DNA of 64,000 nucleotides from Paraburkholderia sp. PREW-6R. GTDB lineage: Bacteria; Pseudomonadota; Gammaproteobacteria; Burkholderiales; Burkholderiaceae. Position numbers and translations under genes: made by a program. Positions within the stretch are counted from its first letter, which is position 1, and the number at the start of each line of letters is the position of its first letter. The DNA lies in assembly GCF_039621805.1 (NCBI RefSeq), contig NZ_CP155073.1, positions 1,426,001 through 1,490,000 of the forward strand. The letters are read 5' to 3'. Positions 28,808-38,186 of the stretch are shown here, piece after piece. Below the pieces are notes generated by a model. The model did not search any database. It was not told the DNA's origin and saw nothing but the letters and a program-made list of their open reading frames with translations.

Positions 28808-30550
28808 TTACGGTTTTTCCACCGGCGCACGGGCGGCCGGGGTCGGGCTGGAAGCAGCGGCAGCGGCATCCTGAATCGGCTTCATCACGACGACGCGGCG
28901 CGGGTCGCGTGCGACGACCTGCATCGGCAAGCCTTCCTTGAGCAGGCGGTCGTAGGTGGCCGGCGGGATCAGCGCAAGCGCGTAGCGCTCCGACTTCCAG
29001 CGCTGGATCCACGCGTCGATGGTTGGCACCCATTTCTGCGGCTCGACGGAGACACCGAACGCCAGCTCGTCAGGATGCTCGACCATGATCATCGTGTGGT
29101 CGATATAAAACGGCAGCGTGTGATCCAGCACGCCGACCGAATAGAACGGCGTACCGGGCGGCAGACTGGCGATTGCGGCCTTGATCGGGGGGGCGAGCGG
29201 CGCACCGGAACTCAGGCGCCCGAACACGTCGTGGCCCGTGCCGGCAATCGTGCCGAGCAGCAGCCACGCGGCCCCGAAAGCCGCGAACGTGCCAAGGCTG
29301 CCTGAGCGGCTGCGACGATTCAGCCAGAGCGCGGCGAGCGTCATCACGAAGGCGACGGCGAGCGCGGCGAGCACCCAGACACGGTACTCCACGTAGAGCT
29401 CGGTCGGATTGCGCGCGTCGCCGAAGCGCGACATGAACGATGCGGCAAAGGCTGCCACGACCAGAAAGAGCGCATAGCCGGCCAGGTGGCGGCGCAACTG
29501 CTCGCGCGTGACGAGCGGAAGGTAGAGGCCGATCACGAGCGCGATCGGCGGTGCGATCGGCAGCGTGTAGGACAGCAGCTTCGAATGCGACGCGCTGAAG
29601 AAGAGGAAGATGAACGCGGTCCACACCAGCATCAGCGTGACGGGCGCGAAACCATTGGGCTGACGCGGCAGACGCCATGCATGGCGGAAGCTTTGCACCG
29701 TGAGCGAAAGCCACGGCAGGAAGCCCACCAGCAGCACCGGCACGAAGTAGTAAAACGCGCCAGGGCGGTTCTGTTCGGGCGTCAGGTAGCGTTTGAACTG
29801 CTGGACGATAAAGAAGAAGTTCAGGAACTCCGGGTTGCGCTGCTGCACCAGCACGAACCAGGGCGTAGCGATCGCGAAGAACACGATCAGGCCGCCGATC
29901 AGATGCAGGCGCTTCCATACGGCCCAGTCGCGGGCGGCAATCGTGTAGAGCACCAGCACGGCGCCCGGCAGGATCAGACCCACGAGACCCTTGGAGAGCA
30001 CCGCCAGCGCCATCGAACCCCAGCAGACCCACATCCATGCACGCACGTTTGCGGACGGCAGGTTGGGGCGCTGCGCAAGCAGCAGCGCGCAAAGCGTGAG
30101 CTCCATCCAGAACGACAGGCCCATGTCGAGCGTGTTGAAGTGGCCCATCAGGTTCCAGTACGGCGACGTGGCCAGCACGATCGCCGCGAATACGCCGGTT
30201 GCCGCATTGAACACGCGAGCACCGGTAAAGCCGAGCAGCAGCACGCCGGCAAAGCCCGTCAGCGCGGTGTACAGGCGCGCCTGCCATTCGCCGATGCCAA
30301 ACCACGCGAAGGTCAACGCATTCGCCCAGGTTTGCAGCGGCGGTTTCTCGAAGTATTTGTAGCCGTTGTAGCGCGGGGTAATCCAGTCGCCGGTCTGGAA
30401 CATTTCGCGCGCCATTTCGGCGTAGCGGCCTTCGTCGCTTGGCAGCAGATGGCGCCAGCCGAGCGGCACGAACCAGATCACGGCAAGGGCCAGCACCAGC
30501 AGCAGGATCGTGGTGCGGTTGAGCGGTAGCCTCGACGGCGTATCGTTCAT
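28808..30550 (-). CDS. arnT: Ara4N lipid A transferase (GT83/ArnT)
   Basis: Moves Ara4N from its undecaprenyl carrier to lipid A on the periplasmic face, lowering negative charge and polymyxin sensitivity. The 580-residue integral membrane protein starts MNDTPSRLPLNRTTILLLVL; the first periplasmic loop carries LLPSDEGRYAEMAREMFQTG, the typical catalytic Asp/Glu region. About 12 helices, then a C-terminal periplasmic domain (VLDHTLPFYIDHTM). First gene of the arn cluster in transcription order. Confidence 0.93.
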   Translation of the reverse strand: MNDTPSRLPLNRTTILLLVLALAVIWFVPLGWRHLLPSDEGRYAEMAREMFQTGDWITPRYNGYKYFEKPPLQTWANALTFAWFGIGEWQARLYTALTGFAGVLLLGFTGARVFNAATGVFAAIVLATSPYWNLMGHFNTLDMGLSFWMELTLCALLLAQRPNLPSANVRAWMWVCWGSMALAVLSKGLVGLILPGAVLVLYTIAARDWAVWKRLHLIGGLIVFFAIATPWFVLVQQRNPEFLNFFFIVQQFKRYLTPEQNRPGAFYYFVPVLLVGFLPWLSLTVQSFRHAWRLPRQPNGFAPVTLMLVWTAFIFLFFSASHSKLLSYTLPIAPPIALVIGLYLPLVTREQLRRHLAGYALFLVVAAFAASFMSRFGDARNPTELYVEYRVWVLAALAVAFVMTLAALWLNRRSRSGSLGTFAAFGAAWLLLGTIAGTGHDVFGRLSSGAPLAPPIKAAIASLPPGTPFYSVGVLDHTLPFYIDHTMIMVEHPDELAFGVSVEPQKWVPTIDAWIQRWKSERYALALIPPATYDRLLKEGLPMQVVARDPRRVVVMKPIQDAAAAASSPTPAARAPVEKP

Positions 30551-30726
30551 GTTGTAGTTCAACCTGTTGGGGCGTCGCCGCCGTGGGCAGCGAAGCAAAA
30601 TAGTGTCAATGCGCGAACGGCCGGCCCGCGAAGCCCGGCCGCCGACAATGGCGCGCAGTGTACGTGATCGGCCGTGACGCGGCGAGGGGCGCGTTCCGAA
30701 TTCGCGACGCGCGAGCGCGGCCCGCG

Positions 30727-31101
30727 CTACGCCTCGATCAACAGCGCGGCGGCGACTTTGCGGCCCTCGGCCATCAGAATGTTGTAGGTGCGGCAAGCGG
30801 CCTTGAAGTCCATCGTTTCGACGCCGATGCGTTTCGCGGTCAGACCGGCCGTCAGGCGCGGATGCGGAAACCGCAGCTTGTCGCCGCTGCCGAACACGAC
30901 CACCTCGGGCGCGTAGCCGGCCAGCATCGCGAAAAGTTCGGGACTTAGCTGGTCGAACGACGAGATGGGCCACGGGACGACCGGCGCGTCCGGCAACAGC
31001 AGAATGCTGCCCGAATGACGCACCAGATTGATTTCGACATAGTCGGCGCCGTAACCGGTCACGGTGTTCAGGGCGCCGCTGGAATCCTGATGTAATTTCA
31101 A
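30727..31101 (-). CDS. Mth938-like (DUF498) domain protein
   Basis: 124-residue protein of the Mth938/NDUFAF3 fold; bacterial members have no proven role. The core EINLVRHSGSILLLPDAPV and YAPEVVVFGSGDKLRFPHP is intact to the C terminus. No ATG fits; TTG at 31101 gives the family start (M)KLHQDSSGALNTVTGYG and has GGAAAA upstream. Monocistronic, divergent from alaA. Confidence 0.85.
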   Translation of the reverse strand: MKLHQDSSGALNTVTGYGADYVEINLVRHSGSILLLPDAPVVPWPISSFDQLSPELFAMLAGYAPEVVVFGSGDKLRFPHPRLTAGLTAKRIGVETMDFKAACRTYNILMAEGRKVAAALLIEA

Positions 31102-31686
31102 ATTCGTTTTCCGAAGTCGTCTTGATTCATTCCGCCTCTCTGACCGGGCCGGTGCATGACTGTCTGACAGCACCAGCGTGTCAAGGGTTGCCACAAGCGG
31201 CCACAGGCGGCCCACGAGCGGCCCACAAGCGGGCCGCAGCCAGGCCACAAGCGACCCGGGAACGGGCTGAAAAGCCCCGCCATTGCAGCCGGCGCATTGC
31301 GGAAGTCGGCCAAAATCCGCTAAATTATAACCTTTAGCCGCGTTGCGGCGCCCTTGCCCACCTGCCGCCACGAGCCGCGCACCCGGGCAGGCGCGGGCCG
31401 CCGGCTACCTGCCCCGGTTCGTACACTCGGGCTGGCCTGCAGGCTGGCTCCGGGTCTGGCTTGAACCTGGCGCGAGCCTGCTCTCGCTGCCCGGCGTGAT
31501 CCGCCGCAGGGGCGTGCGGCCGGCTCATGGCTCATAATGGCTGTCCACCCGCGTCCGGCGGCCGATGCCGCGCGCCGCGCCCGTCTTTCCCTTGTTGGCG
31601 AACGTGCCCGCCCCGGCGATGTTTCCCCCAGGTGTGTTTTGCATCAAGCGTTTGCCCCAGCCCATCAACAGGATGAAGTGCCCGCC
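31102..31686. other. Divergent gap between the Mth938-like gene and alaA
   Basis: 585 bp with open frames on several sides but no supportable gene. It contains the 10-12 bp repeat cluster at 31191-31256 and an AT-rich spot TAAATTATAACC at 31321-31332 that may hold a promoter for either flank. AGGATG at 31671-31676 could be the alaA ribosome binding site. Confidence 0.5.
31191..31256. repeat. 10-12 bp imperfect tandem repeat
   Basis: Units related to CCACAAGCGG occur in a row at 31191, 31201, 31211, 31222 and, after a degenerate unit, at 31245. The cluster is intergenic. Confidence 0.75.
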
Positions 31687-32925
31687 GTGAAACCGATTCT
31701 CAAATCCAACAAGTTGTTGAATGTCTGTTACGACATTCGCGGGCCCGTTCTCGAACATGCGAAGCGGCTCGAAGAAGAGGGCCACCGGATCATCAAGCTG
31801 AATATCGGCAACCTTGCGCCATTTGGCTTCGAGGCGCCGGACGAAATCATTCAGGACATGATTCTGAATCTGCCGGGCTCGTCGGGTTACTCGGATTCGA
31901 AAGGCGTGTTCGCCGCACGCAAGGCGATCATGCATTACACGCAGCAAAAGGGCGTGCACGGCGTGGAGCTGGACGACATCTACATCGGCAATGGCGCGTC
32001 CGAGCTGATCGTGATGGCGCTGCAGGGCCTTCTGAACGACGGCGACGAAGTGCTGCTCCCCGCGCCCGACTACCCGCTATGGACTGCCGGCGTGAGCCTC
32101 GCGGGCGGCACGCCGGTGCACTACATCTGCGACGAATCGAATAGCTGGATGCCCGACCTCGACGATATTCGCGCGAGAATCACGCCGAATACCCGCGCGC
32201 TCGTCGTGATCAACCCGAATAATCCGACCGGCGCGCTGTATTCGGACGAGCTGCTGCTCGGTCTGGTCGAGATTGCGCGCCAGCACGGCCTCGTGATTTT
32301 CGCCGACGAGGTGTACGACAAGATCGTCTACGACGGCAAGAAGCACACGTCGATGGCCGCGCTGTCCGAAGACGTGCTGACCGTGACGTTCAACAGTCTG
32401 TCGAAGAGCTACCGTTCGTGCGGCTATCGCGCGGGCTGGATGTTCATCTCGGGGCTGACCGGCGAAAACCGCCGCCACGGCAAGGACTATTTCGAAGGCC
32501 TCGGCATTCTGGCGTCCATGCGTCTGTGTCCGAACGTGCCGGGTCAGTATGCAATCCAGACCGCGCTCGGCGGCTATCAGAGCATCAACGACCTGATCGT
32601 GCCGGGCGGCCGCCTGTACAGGCAGCGCGAACTCGCGTACGACATGCTCACCGCGATTCCCGGCGTGAGTTGCGTGAAGCCGGAAGCGGCGCTGTACATG
32701 TTCCCGCGCCTCGACCCGAAGGTGTATCCGATTCAGGACGACCAGCAGTTCATTCTTGACCTGCTGCTGGAAGAGCGTGTGCTGCTCGTGCAGGGCACGG
32801 GTTTCAATTGGAAAACGCCGGATCACTTCCGCGTCGTGTTCCTGCCCAATGTCGACGACCTCGCGGATTCGATCAACCGGATCGCGCGCTTCCTCGACGG
32901 CTACCGCAAACGTCACACAGCCTAG
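31687..32925 (+). CDS. alaA: Glutamate-pyruvate aminotransferase AlaA-like
   Basis: PLP-dependent class I aminotransferase, 412 residues, making alanine from pyruvate and glutamate. GTG at 31687 gives the family-typical N terminus KPILKSNKLLNVCYDIRGPV. The PLP Lys is in FNSLSKSYRSCGYRAGW near residue 240, with INPNNPTGALY and FADEVYDKIVYDG before it. It precedes hom-thrC, suggesting an amino-acid biosynthesis group, but its own promoter is likely in the upstream gap. Confidence 0.9.
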   Translation: MKPILKSNKLLNVCYDIRGPVLEHAKRLEEEGHRIIKLNIGNLAPFGFEAPDEIIQDMILNLPGSSGYSDSKGVFAARKAIMHYTQQKGVHGVELDDIYIGNGASELIVMALQGLLNDGDEVLLPAPDYPLWTAGVSLAGGTPVHYICDESNSWMPDLDDIRARITPNTRALVVINPNNPTGALYSDELLLGLVEIARQHGLVIFADEVYDKIVYDGKKHTSMAALSEDVLTVTFNSLSKSYRSCGYRAGWMFISGLTGENRRHGKDYFEGLGILASMRLCPNVPGQYAIQTALGGYQSINDLIVPGGRLYRQRELAYDMLTAIPGVSCVKPEAALYMFPRLDPKVYPIQDDQQFILDLLLEERVLLVQGTGFNWKTPDHFRVVFLPNVDDLADSINRIARFLDGYRKRHTA

Positions 32926-33030
32926 CGCACAATAGGGCGTGCGGCGCGGCGCTTCTGTGTCGGCCGCGCCGTCTCGCGCGCTGCCCCGAATCTGTATTCT
33001 TTCAATCTTCTACTCGAAAACACACGCTGC

Positions 33031-34362
33031 ATGGAACCGATCAAAGTTGGACTGCTGGGCTTCGGCACGGTAGGCAGCGGCACCTTTACGGTACTGCGCC
33101 GCAATCAGGAAGAAATCAAACGCCGCGCGGGCCGCGGCATCGAGATTGCGCGCATTGCCGTGCGCAACCCGGCCAGGGCAACCGCCGCGCTCGGCAGCGA
33201 GGCGGGCACCGTCTTGTTGACCGACGATTTCAATGCCGTGGTCGACGATCCGTCGCTCGACATCATCGCTGAAATGATCGGCGGCACCGGCGTGGCGCGT
33301 GACCTGGTATTGCGTGCGATCAGAAACGGCAAACATGTGGTGACGGCCAACAAGGCGCTCCTCGCCGTGCACGGCACGGAGATTTTCGAGGCGGCGCGCG
33401 CCAACGGCGTGATGGTGTCGTTCGAGGCAGCGGTGGCAGGCGGCATTCCGATCATCAAGGCGCTGCGCGAAGGGCTCACCGCCAATCGCATCCAGTACAT
33501 CGCGGGCATCATCAACGGCACGACGAATTACATCCTGTCGGAAATGCGTGACCGTGGGCTCGACTTCGCGACCGCGCTGAAGGCCGCGCAGGAACTCGGT
33601 TATGCGGAAGCCGATCCGACCTTCGACGTGGAAGGCGTGGACGCCGCGCACAAGGCGACCATCATGAGCGCGATCGCGTTCGGCGTGCCGGTGCAGTTCG
33701 ATCGCGCGTATGTCGAAGGCATCAGCAAACTGGCCGCGATCGACATCCGGTACGCGGAAGAACTGGGCTATCGCATCAAGCTGCTGGGCATCGCGCGTCG
33801 CACGGACAAAGGCATCGAATTGCGCGTGCATCCCACGCTGATTCCCGAAAAGCGTCTGCTGGCGAATGTGGAAGGCGCGATGAACGCAGTGGTCGTGCAC
33901 GGCGACGCGGTGGGCACCACGCTCTACTACGGCAAGGGCGCGGGCGCGGAGCCGACGGCGTCCGCGGTGGTGGCCGATCTGGTGGACGTGACGCGTCTGC
34001 ACACGGCCGATCCGGAGCATCGCGTGCCGCATCTGGCCTTCCAGCCGGACAGCCTGTCGAGCACACCGATCCTGCCGATCGACGAAGTGACGAGCGGCTA
34101 CTACCTGCGTCTGCGGGTGGCGGACGTGACCGGCGTGCTGGCCGACATCACGCGCATTCTGGCCGACACCGGCATCTCGATCGACGCACTGTTGCAAAAG
34201 GAATCCGAACAGGTCGACGCGAACGGCAAGGGCGAGACCGACATCATCCTGATCACGCACGAAACGGTCGAGAAAAACGTCAACGCGGCGATCAGCTCGA
34301 TCGAGGCGCTCAAGACCGTTGTCTCGCAAGTCACCAAGCTGCGCATGGAAGCGCTGAACTAG
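33031..34362 (+). CDS. hom: Homoserine dehydrogenase
   Basis: Reduces aspartate semialdehyde to homoserine for threonine and methionine. 443 residues: NAD(P) motif LLGFGTVGSGTF at residues 7-18, catalytic-domain motif GIINGTTNYILSEM near 160, EADPTFDVEGVDAAHK near 190, and a C-terminal ACT domain from about 350 (RLRVADVTGVLADIT), implying threonine feedback. Monofunctional (no aspartokinase). 8 bp upstream of thrC, so co-transcribed. Confidence 0.97.
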   Translation: MEPIKVGLLGFGTVGSGTFTVLRRNQEEIKRRAGRGIEIARIAVRNPARATAALGSEAGTVLLTDDFNAVVDDPSLDIIAEMIGGTGVARDLVLRAIRNGKHVVTANKALLAVHGTEIFEAARANGVMVSFEAAVAGGIPIIKALREGLTANRIQYIAGIINGTTNYILSEMRDRGLDFATALKAAQELGYAEADPTFDVEGVDAAHKATIMSAIAFGVPVQFDRAYVEGISKLAAIDIRYAEELGYRIKLLGIARRTDKGIELRVHPTLIPEKRLLANVEGAMNAVVVHGDAVGTTLYYGKGAGAEPTASAVVADLVDVTRLHTADPEHRVPHLAFQPDSLSSTPILPIDEVTSGYYLRLRVADVTGVLADITRILADTGISIDALLQKESEQVDANGKGETDIILITHETVEKNVNAAISSIEALKTVVSQVTKLRMEALN

Positions 34363-34370
34363 GCAGAACG

Positions 34371-35822
34371 ATGAACTACCTCTCTACGCGCGGCGCCGGC
34401 GCCGGCGAACACCACACCTTCTCGGACATCCTGCTCGGCGGTCTCGCAAAAGACGGCGGCCTGTACCTGCCCGCCGACTATCCGCGTGTCACGGGCGACG
34501 AACTGACACGCTGGCGCACGCTGCCTTATGCCGACCTCGCGTTCGAAATCCTGTCGAAGTTCAGCGACGACATTCCCGCCGACGACCTGCGCGCGCTGAC
34601 CCGCAAGACCTACACCGCGGCGACCTACTGCAACACGCGAGACGGCGAAAGCGCCGCGCAGATCACGCCGCTCAAGACACTGGGCGTCGAAAACGGTGCG
34701 CCGCTGTCGCTGCTGGAGTTGTCGAACGGACCCACGCTCGCGTTCAAGGACATGGCGATGCAGTTGATCGGCAACCTGTTCGAATATGCGCTGGACAAGC
34801 ATGGCGAGACGCTGAACATTCTCGGTGCAACCTCGGGCGACACCGGCAGCGCTGCCGAATACGCGATGCGCGGCAAGAAGGGCATCAGCGTGTTCATGCT
34901 GTCGCCGCACAGGAAGATGAGCGCGTTCCAGACCGCGCAGATGTACAGTCTGCAGGACCCGAACATTTTCAACATTGCGGTGGAAGGCGTGTTCGACGAC
35001 GCGCAGGACATCGTCAAGGCCGTTTCGAACGATCACGCGTTCAAGGCGAAGTACAAGATCGGCACGGTCAACTCGATCAACTGGGCGCGCGTGGTGGCGC
35101 AGGTGGTGTATTACTTCAAGGGCTACTTCGCGGCGACGAAGTCGAACGACGAGCGCGTATCGTTCACGGTGCCGTCGGGCAATTTCGGCAACGTGTGCGC
35201 AGGCCACATCGCGCGCATGATGGGTTTGCCGATCGAGAAGCTGGTGGTGGCCACGAACGAGAACGACGTGCTCGACGAATTTTTCCGCACGGGCATTTAC
35301 CGTGTGCGCAAGGCGGCCGAAACGTATCACACGACCAGCCCGAGCATGGACATTTCGAAGGCCTCGAACTTCGAGCGTTTCGTGTTCGACCTGCTGGATC
35401 GCGACCCGGCGCGCGTGTTGCAGCTGTTCCGCGACGTCGAGGAAAAGGGTGGTTTCGACCTCGCGGCGAGTGGTGATTTTGCGCGCGTGAAGGAATTCGG
35501 TTTCGTGTCCGGGCGCAGCAGTCACGCGGATCGTGTGGACGCGATCCGCGACGTGTTCGAGCGCTACGGCACGATGATCGACACGCACACGGCCGACGGG
35601 CTGAAAGTGGCGCGCGAGCATTTGCAGCCCGGCATCCCGATGATCGTGCTGGAAACGGCTCAGCCGGTGAAATTCGGCGAGACGATTCGCGAGGCGCTGT
35701 TACGCGAGCCCGAGCGTCCTGCCGCATTTTCTGGCATCGAATCATTGCCGCAACGCTTCGACGTGTTGCCGGCCGACGTGCAGCGCGTGAAAGACTTTAT
35801 TGCCGCGAGAGCAGACAGGTAA
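34371..35822 (+). CDS. thrC: Threonine synthase
   Basis: PLP enzyme converting phosphohomoserine to threonine. 483 residues of the longer (fungal/proteobacterial) type. Starts MNYLSTRGAGAGEHHTFSDI; PLP Lys126 is in GPTLAFKDMAM; the phosphate-binding GATSGDTGSAAE loop is near 150. Directly follows hom. Confidence 0.97.
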   Translation: MNYLSTRGAGAGEHHTFSDILLGGLAKDGGLYLPADYPRVTGDELTRWRTLPYADLAFEILSKFSDDIPADDLRALTRKTYTAATYCNTRDGESAAQITPLKTLGVENGAPLSLLELSNGPTLAFKDMAMQLIGNLFEYALDKHGETLNILGATSGDTGSAAEYAMRGKKGISVFMLSPHRKMSAFQTAQMYSLQDPNIFNIAVEGVFDDAQDIVKAVSNDHAFKAKYKIGTVNSINWARVVAQVVYYFKGYFAATKSNDERVSFTVPSGNFGNVCAGHIARMMGLPIEKLVVATNENDVLDEFFRTGIYRVRKAAETYHTTSPSMDISKASNFERFVFDLLDRDPARVLQLFRDVEEKGGFDLAASGDFARVKEFGFVSGRSSHADRVDAIRDVFERYGTMIDTHTADGLKVAREHLQPGIPMIVLETAQPVKFGETIREALLREPERPAAFSGIESLPQRFDVLPADVQRVKDFIAARADR

Positions 35823-35831
35823 AAGGAAAAG

Positions 35832-35854
35832 CCGCCGGGTGTCCAACCCGGCGG
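35832..35854 (-). terminator. Hairpin between thrC and moeA
   Basis: A perfect 9-bp stem (35832-35840 with 35846-35854) and 5-base loop, 9 bp past the thrC stop. The T-rich side is on the minus strand, so for thrC it would be a weak or Rho-aided terminator. Confidence 0.4.
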
Positions 35855-35897
35855 GCTCGCGAGGCTGAGCGACCCCGACCGCGCCGCACAAGACGCA

Positions 35898-35929
35898 GCC
35901 GCCACACGACCGCGCCGCCACACGACCGC
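35898..35929. repeat. 16-bp direct repeat upstream of moeA
   Basis: GCCGCCACACGACCGC is repeated exactly in tandem at 35898 and 35914. Confidence 0.9.
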
Positions 35930-35953
35930 GCCGCAGCCTCGCGCTCACACCGC

Positions 35954-35959
35954 TACAAT
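35954..35959 (+). promoter_or_regulatory. Possible -10 element of moeA
   Basis: TACAAT at 35954-35959 lies 35 bp ahead of the moeA ATG in an otherwise GC-rich gap. No good -35 was found. Confidence 0.35.
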
Positions 35960-35994
35960 CAATCCTTTAAACCAGCGGCTTCGAGACGAAAAAG

Positions 35995-37287
35995 ATGCCC
36001 ACTCCAATGCCCCGCGCGCCGATGCTGAGCACGGCCGACGCGCTAGCCACGCTGCTGAGCGCAGCGAGCCCGATTGCCGGCACTGAATCGCTCCCTACGC
36101 TGGAAGCATTGAACCGCGTGTTATCGGCGGATGTGACATCCCCGCTGGACGTCCCGCCAATGAACACGAGTTCAATGGACGGCTACGCGGTCCGCAGCGC
36201 CGACCTCGCCGAAGGCAACCGCACCCTGCGAGTGTCGCAACGCATCCCGGCCGGCCACGCGCCGCAGCCGCTGGAAGCCGGCACTGTCGCCCGCATTTTC
36301 ACCGGCGCCACGGTGCCGCCAGGTGCTGACGCAATCGTGATGCAGGAGCAGGCCGAACCGTCCGGCGACGAAGTCACGATCCTGCACAGCCCGCAGCCCG
36401 GCGAATGGATAACCGCGCAGGGCGCGGACATCCGGAGCGGCTCCGTGATCCTCCCCGCCGGCACGCGGCTCACGCCCCAGGCACTGGGCCTTGCGGCCTC
36501 GGTCGGCTGCGCCAGTCTGGAGGTTCGCCGCCGCGTGAAAGTCGCCGTGTTCTTTACCGGCGACGAACTGACCATGCCCGGCGAACCGCTCAGGCCTGGC
36601 GCAATCTACAACTCGAACCGCTTCACACTCCGCGGCTTGCTGGAGAAGCTGGGCTGCGAGGTCACCGACTACGGTATCGTCGTCGACAAACTCGACGCCA
36701 CACGCGCCACATTGCGCGATGCCGCCAGAGCCCACGACCTGATTCTGACCTGCGGCGGCGTGTCGGTCGGCGAAGAGGACCACGTGAAGCCGGCGGTGGA
36801 AGCGGAGGGGCGCCTGTCGATGTGGCAGATCGCCATGAAGCCCGGTAAGCCGCTCGCTTTCGGCGCGGTTCGGCGCGACGTAGCGGCTGCCGCACAAGTG
36901 CAGCCGGCACCGGCAGCCGGCTCGGCGCAACCCGCCACTCGTGCCGAAACGTTTTTTATCGGTTTGCCGGGCAATCCCGTGTCGGCGTTCGCCACGTTCC
37001 TGCTCTTCGTGCGCCCGTTCGTGCTGAGCATGGCAGGCGTGCGCTCCGTAGCGCCCCGTTCGCTGTCGCTGCGGGCCGACTTCACGCAAAAGAAGGCCGA
37101 CCGCCGCAACGAGTTTCTGCGCGCGCGCGTCAACGAGGCCGGCGGTCTCGATCTGTTCCCGAACCAGAGTTCCGCCGTGCTGACCTCGACGGTCTGGGGC
37201 GACGGTCTGATCGACAACCCGCCGAATCATGCGATCAGCGCCGGCGACACCGTGCGCTTCATTCCCTTTTCCGAACTGCTGAACTGA
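35995..37287 (+). CDS. moeA: Molybdopterin molybdotransferase MoeA
   Basis: Inserts molybdate into adenylated molybdopterin. 430 residues: MNTSSMDGYAVRSADL near residue 60, IFTGATVPPGADAIVMQEQ near 100, TGDELTMPGEPLRPGAIYNSN near 190, TCGGVSVGEEDHVKPAVE near 255 and GLPGNPVSAFATFLLFVRP near 320. GACGAAAAAG precedes the ATG. First gene of moeA-moaD-moaE. Confidence 0.96.
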   Translation: MPTPMPRAPMLSTADALATLLSAASPIAGTESLPTLEALNRVLSADVTSPLDVPPMNTSSMDGYAVRSADLAEGNRTLRVSQRIPAGHAPQPLEAGTVARIFTGATVPPGADAIVMQEQAEPSGDEVTILHSPQPGEWITAQGADIRSGSVILPAGTRLTPQALGLAASVGCASLEVRRRVKVAVFFTGDELTMPGEPLRPGAIYNSNRFTLRGLLEKLGCEVTDYGIVVDKLDATRATLRDAARAHDLILTCGGVSVGEEDHVKPAVEAEGRLSMWQIAMKPGKPLAFGAVRRDVAAAAQVQPAPAAGSAQPATRAETFFIGLPGNPVSAFATFLLFVRPFVLSMAGVRSVAPRSLSLRADFTQKKADRRNEFLRARVNEAGGLDLFPNQSSAVLTSTVWGDGLIDNPPNHAISAGDTVRFIPFSELLN

Positions 37288-37311
37288 GGCCGGCCGCAGC
37301 CGGTGCATCCG

Positions 37312-37569
37312 ATGAAGATTCAACTCCGCTATTTCGCGAGCGTGCGTGAAGCGCTCGAACGTGCCGACGAAACAGTCGATGTACCCGAGAGCATCGCCAC
37401 GGTAGGCGACGTGCGCGCCTGGCTGCGCGTGCGCGGCGGCATCTGGGCGGACACGCTTGCCGAGGGCCGAGCGCTGCGCATGGCCTGCAACCACGTGATG
37501 ACCGACGCGGGCACGCGTATCACCGAGGGTTGCGAAGTTGCGTTCTTCCCGCCCGTGACCGGCGGCTAG
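37312..37569 (+). CDS. moaD: Molybdopterin synthase sulfur carrier subunit
   Basis: 85-residue ubiquitin-fold protein ending in the essential Gly-Gly (FFPPVTGG) that carries thiocarboxylate sulfur to precursor Z via MoaE. ATG at 37312 gives MKIQLRYFASVREALE; a GTG 9 bp upstream is less typical. 24 bp after moeA. Confidence 0.95.
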   Translation: MKIQLRYFASVREALERADETVDVPESIATVGDVRAWLRVRGGIWADTLAEGRALRMACNHVMTDAGTRITEGCEVAFFPPVTGG

Positions 37570-37622
37570 ACCGCGCGCGCTGTTTTTGCCGGACCCGTCC
37601 GCTTTCAGTCCTGGAGCCATTC

Positions 37623-38102
37623 ATGCCCGTCCGCGTCCAAACGGAAGACTTTGATCTGACCGCCGAGGTGGCGGCACTACGTGCGCGCAATCCGAAGATT
37701 GGCGCGGTTGCGTGCTTCGTCGGCACGGTGCGCGATCTGAACGACGGCAGCACAGTCGAAACGATGGAACTCGAGCATTACCCCGGCATGACGGAAAAAT
37801 CGCTCTATGCGATCGTCGCGACGGCGCGCGAGCGCTGGCCGGGAATCGAGGTGCTGATCGTGCACCGGGTCGGCAAGCTGTATCCGCTCGATCAGATCGT
37901 GCTGGTCGCAACGACGGCTGCGCATCGGGGCGACGCATTCGCATCGTGCGAGTTCGTGATGGACTATCTGAAAACGCAGGCGCCGTTCTGGAAGAAGGAA
38001 AAGACCGACGCCGGCGAGCGCTGGGTCGACGCCCGCGTTACCGACGATGCCGCGCTTGCGCGATGGAGCATGCAGTCAGGCGAAGGCATGGATGCCGGTT
38101 GA
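37623..38102 (+). CDS. moaE: Molybdopterin synthase catalytic subunit
   Basis: 159-residue large subunit of molybdopterin synthase. Start MPVRVQTEDFDLTAEV; core GAVACFVGTVRDLN near 40, LEHYPGMTEK near 57, HRVGKLYPLD near 84 and the catalytic FWKKEKT near 124. Follows moaD by 53 bp. A CCTGGAG-type site precedes the ATG. Confidence 0.96.
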   Translation: MPVRVQTEDFDLTAEVAALRARNPKIGAVACFVGTVRDLNDGSTVETMELEHYPGMTEKSLYAIVATARERWPGIEVLIVHRVGKLYPLDQIVLVATTAAHRGDAFASCEFVMDYLKTQAPFWKKEKTDAGERWVDARVTDDAALARWSMQSGEGMDAG

Positions 38103-38186
38103 GCGTGGTGAGGCAAGCGACCGCGGCGACCGCATGACCACTCCGGCGTCCGATCCGGATGCGGTGCGACTGGATTGCAGACGCCG

